Below are positions 23,354 to 23,595 of a DNA stretch of 23,595 nucleotides, piece by piece. Every line of letters starts with the position of its first letter. The first letter of the stretch is position 1. The notes beneath the pieces were generated by a model. That model had not been told where the DNA came from. It did no database searches and saw only the letters and a program-made list of their open reading frames with translations. The translations under genes and the position numbers were made by a program. The DNA comes from Verrucomicrobiota bacterium (GTDB lineage: Bacteria; Verrucomicrobiota; Verrucomicrobiia; Limisphaerales; JADLHS01). The stretch lies in contig JANYBF010000623.1 of NCBI GenBank assembly GCA_025360895.1, forward strand, positions 1 to 23,595, in the 5' to 3' direction.

Positions 23354-23595
23354 ATGACGCCCCGCCTTTTTAGCCCCGCCTTGGCCGCAACCTTTGCCAG
23401 CTTGACCACGTTGCTCGTGCCGGCGGCGGCGGGCGAGATGATCTTCAATCGCGACATCCAGCCGATCCTCGCGGATCATTGCTTTACCTGCCACGGGCCC
23501 GATGAACAGAAGCGCAAGAACAACCTCCGGCTCGACGTCCGGGACGACGCGTTGAAAGGTGGAAAATCGGGCGACCCCGCCATCGTGCCCGGCAA
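23354..23595 (+). CDS. PSCyt1 domain (planctomycete-type cytochrome c) protein, N-terminal part
   Basis: The frame runs from ATG 23354 (GTG 23342 is also possible) to the window end without a stop, so the gene is cut off. A signal peptide (LAATFASLTTLLVPAAAG) is followed by MIFNRDIQPILADHCFTCHGPDE. CFTCH at residues 43-47 is the heme c attachment motif, and the HCFxCHGPD context with RLDVRDDALKGGKSG is the PSCyt1 signature. In full-length members this is followed by DUF1549/DUF1553 domains, in large periplasmic proteins abundant in planctomycetes and verrucomicrobia and often linked to polysaccharide breakdown. That continuation cannot be seen here. Confidence 0.93.
   Translation, partial: MTPRLFSPALAATFASLTTLLVPAAAGEMIFNRDIQPILADHCFTCHGPDEQKRKNNLRLDVRDDALKGGKSGDPAIVPG

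Noticed and set aside
1..23595. tRNA or rRNA genes
   Set aside because: I saw no T-loop-like GGTTCGAAT context with a matching acceptor stem and no conserved rRNA stretch; a covariance-model search could confirm this.

Overview
This window most likely comes from a Gram-negative member of the Planctomycetes-Verrucomicrobia-Chlamydiae group, with Verrucomicrobiota (Pedosphaera/Limisphaerales type) the best guess. The reasons are a PSCyt1-type cytochrome c protein at the right edge, a PEP-CTERM surface protein, a GldA/GldF/GldG-DUF4340 ABC cluster, two Gfo/Idh/MocA oxidoreductases in tandem, lipid A synthesis (lpxD), high GC content, and mostly weak or absent Shine-Dalgarno sequences. This assignment is inference; there is no rRNA in the window.

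Layout. 1-597 (+) is the 3' end of lysC (aspartokinase). 640-9879 is a minus-strand block. Read in transcription order it is an ABC ATPase, an ABC-2 permease, a GldG-like auxiliary protein, a DUF4340 protein and a 999-residue AsmA-like protein, followed by a PEP-CTERM gene broken by one amber codon and a short surface-protein remnant. 10191-12211 (+) holds ruvC, ruvA and a DUF374-type acyltransferase. 12278-15289 (-) holds panD, lpxD and dacB; dacB has no ATG and overlaps the lpxD stop. 15370-17873 (+) holds two Gfo/Idh/MocA oxidoreductases, the first behind a good sigma-70-like promoter, and ends in a strong hairpin shared with the converging trpC. 17922-20395 (-) is prfB, a small AT-rich unknown gene and trpC, tightly packed. 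prfB carries the classic programmed +1 frameshift. 20396-23595 is looser: a 140-bp inverted-repeat element, a Dabb-domain secreted protein, a secreted carbohydrate-binding-like protein, an AT-rich putative lipoprotein, a DUF2007 protein, about 500 bp without a convincing gene, and the start of a PSCyt1 protein.

Functional themes. Envelope biogenesis dominates (AsmA, LpxD, acyltransferase, PBP4-type DacB, the GldFG-type ABC complex). Single housekeeping genes for amino-acid and cofactor synthesis (lysC, panD, trpC), Holliday-junction repair (ruvCA) and translation termination (prfB) are interleaved with it.

The most unusual signal is a set of short tandem arrays that differ in sequence but share a 7-nt period. 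They occur at seven or so separate sites: in both long gaps of the ABC operon, upstream of ruvC, between ruvC and ruvA, between panD and lpxD, inside the dacB signal-peptide region, and in frame inside trpC. Two of them are built as inverted pairs of arrays around a spacer, and the trpC copy is a canonical G-quadruplex motif. They look like one class of dispersed heptanucleotide repeat that inserts at gene borders and is sometimes absorbed into coding sequence.
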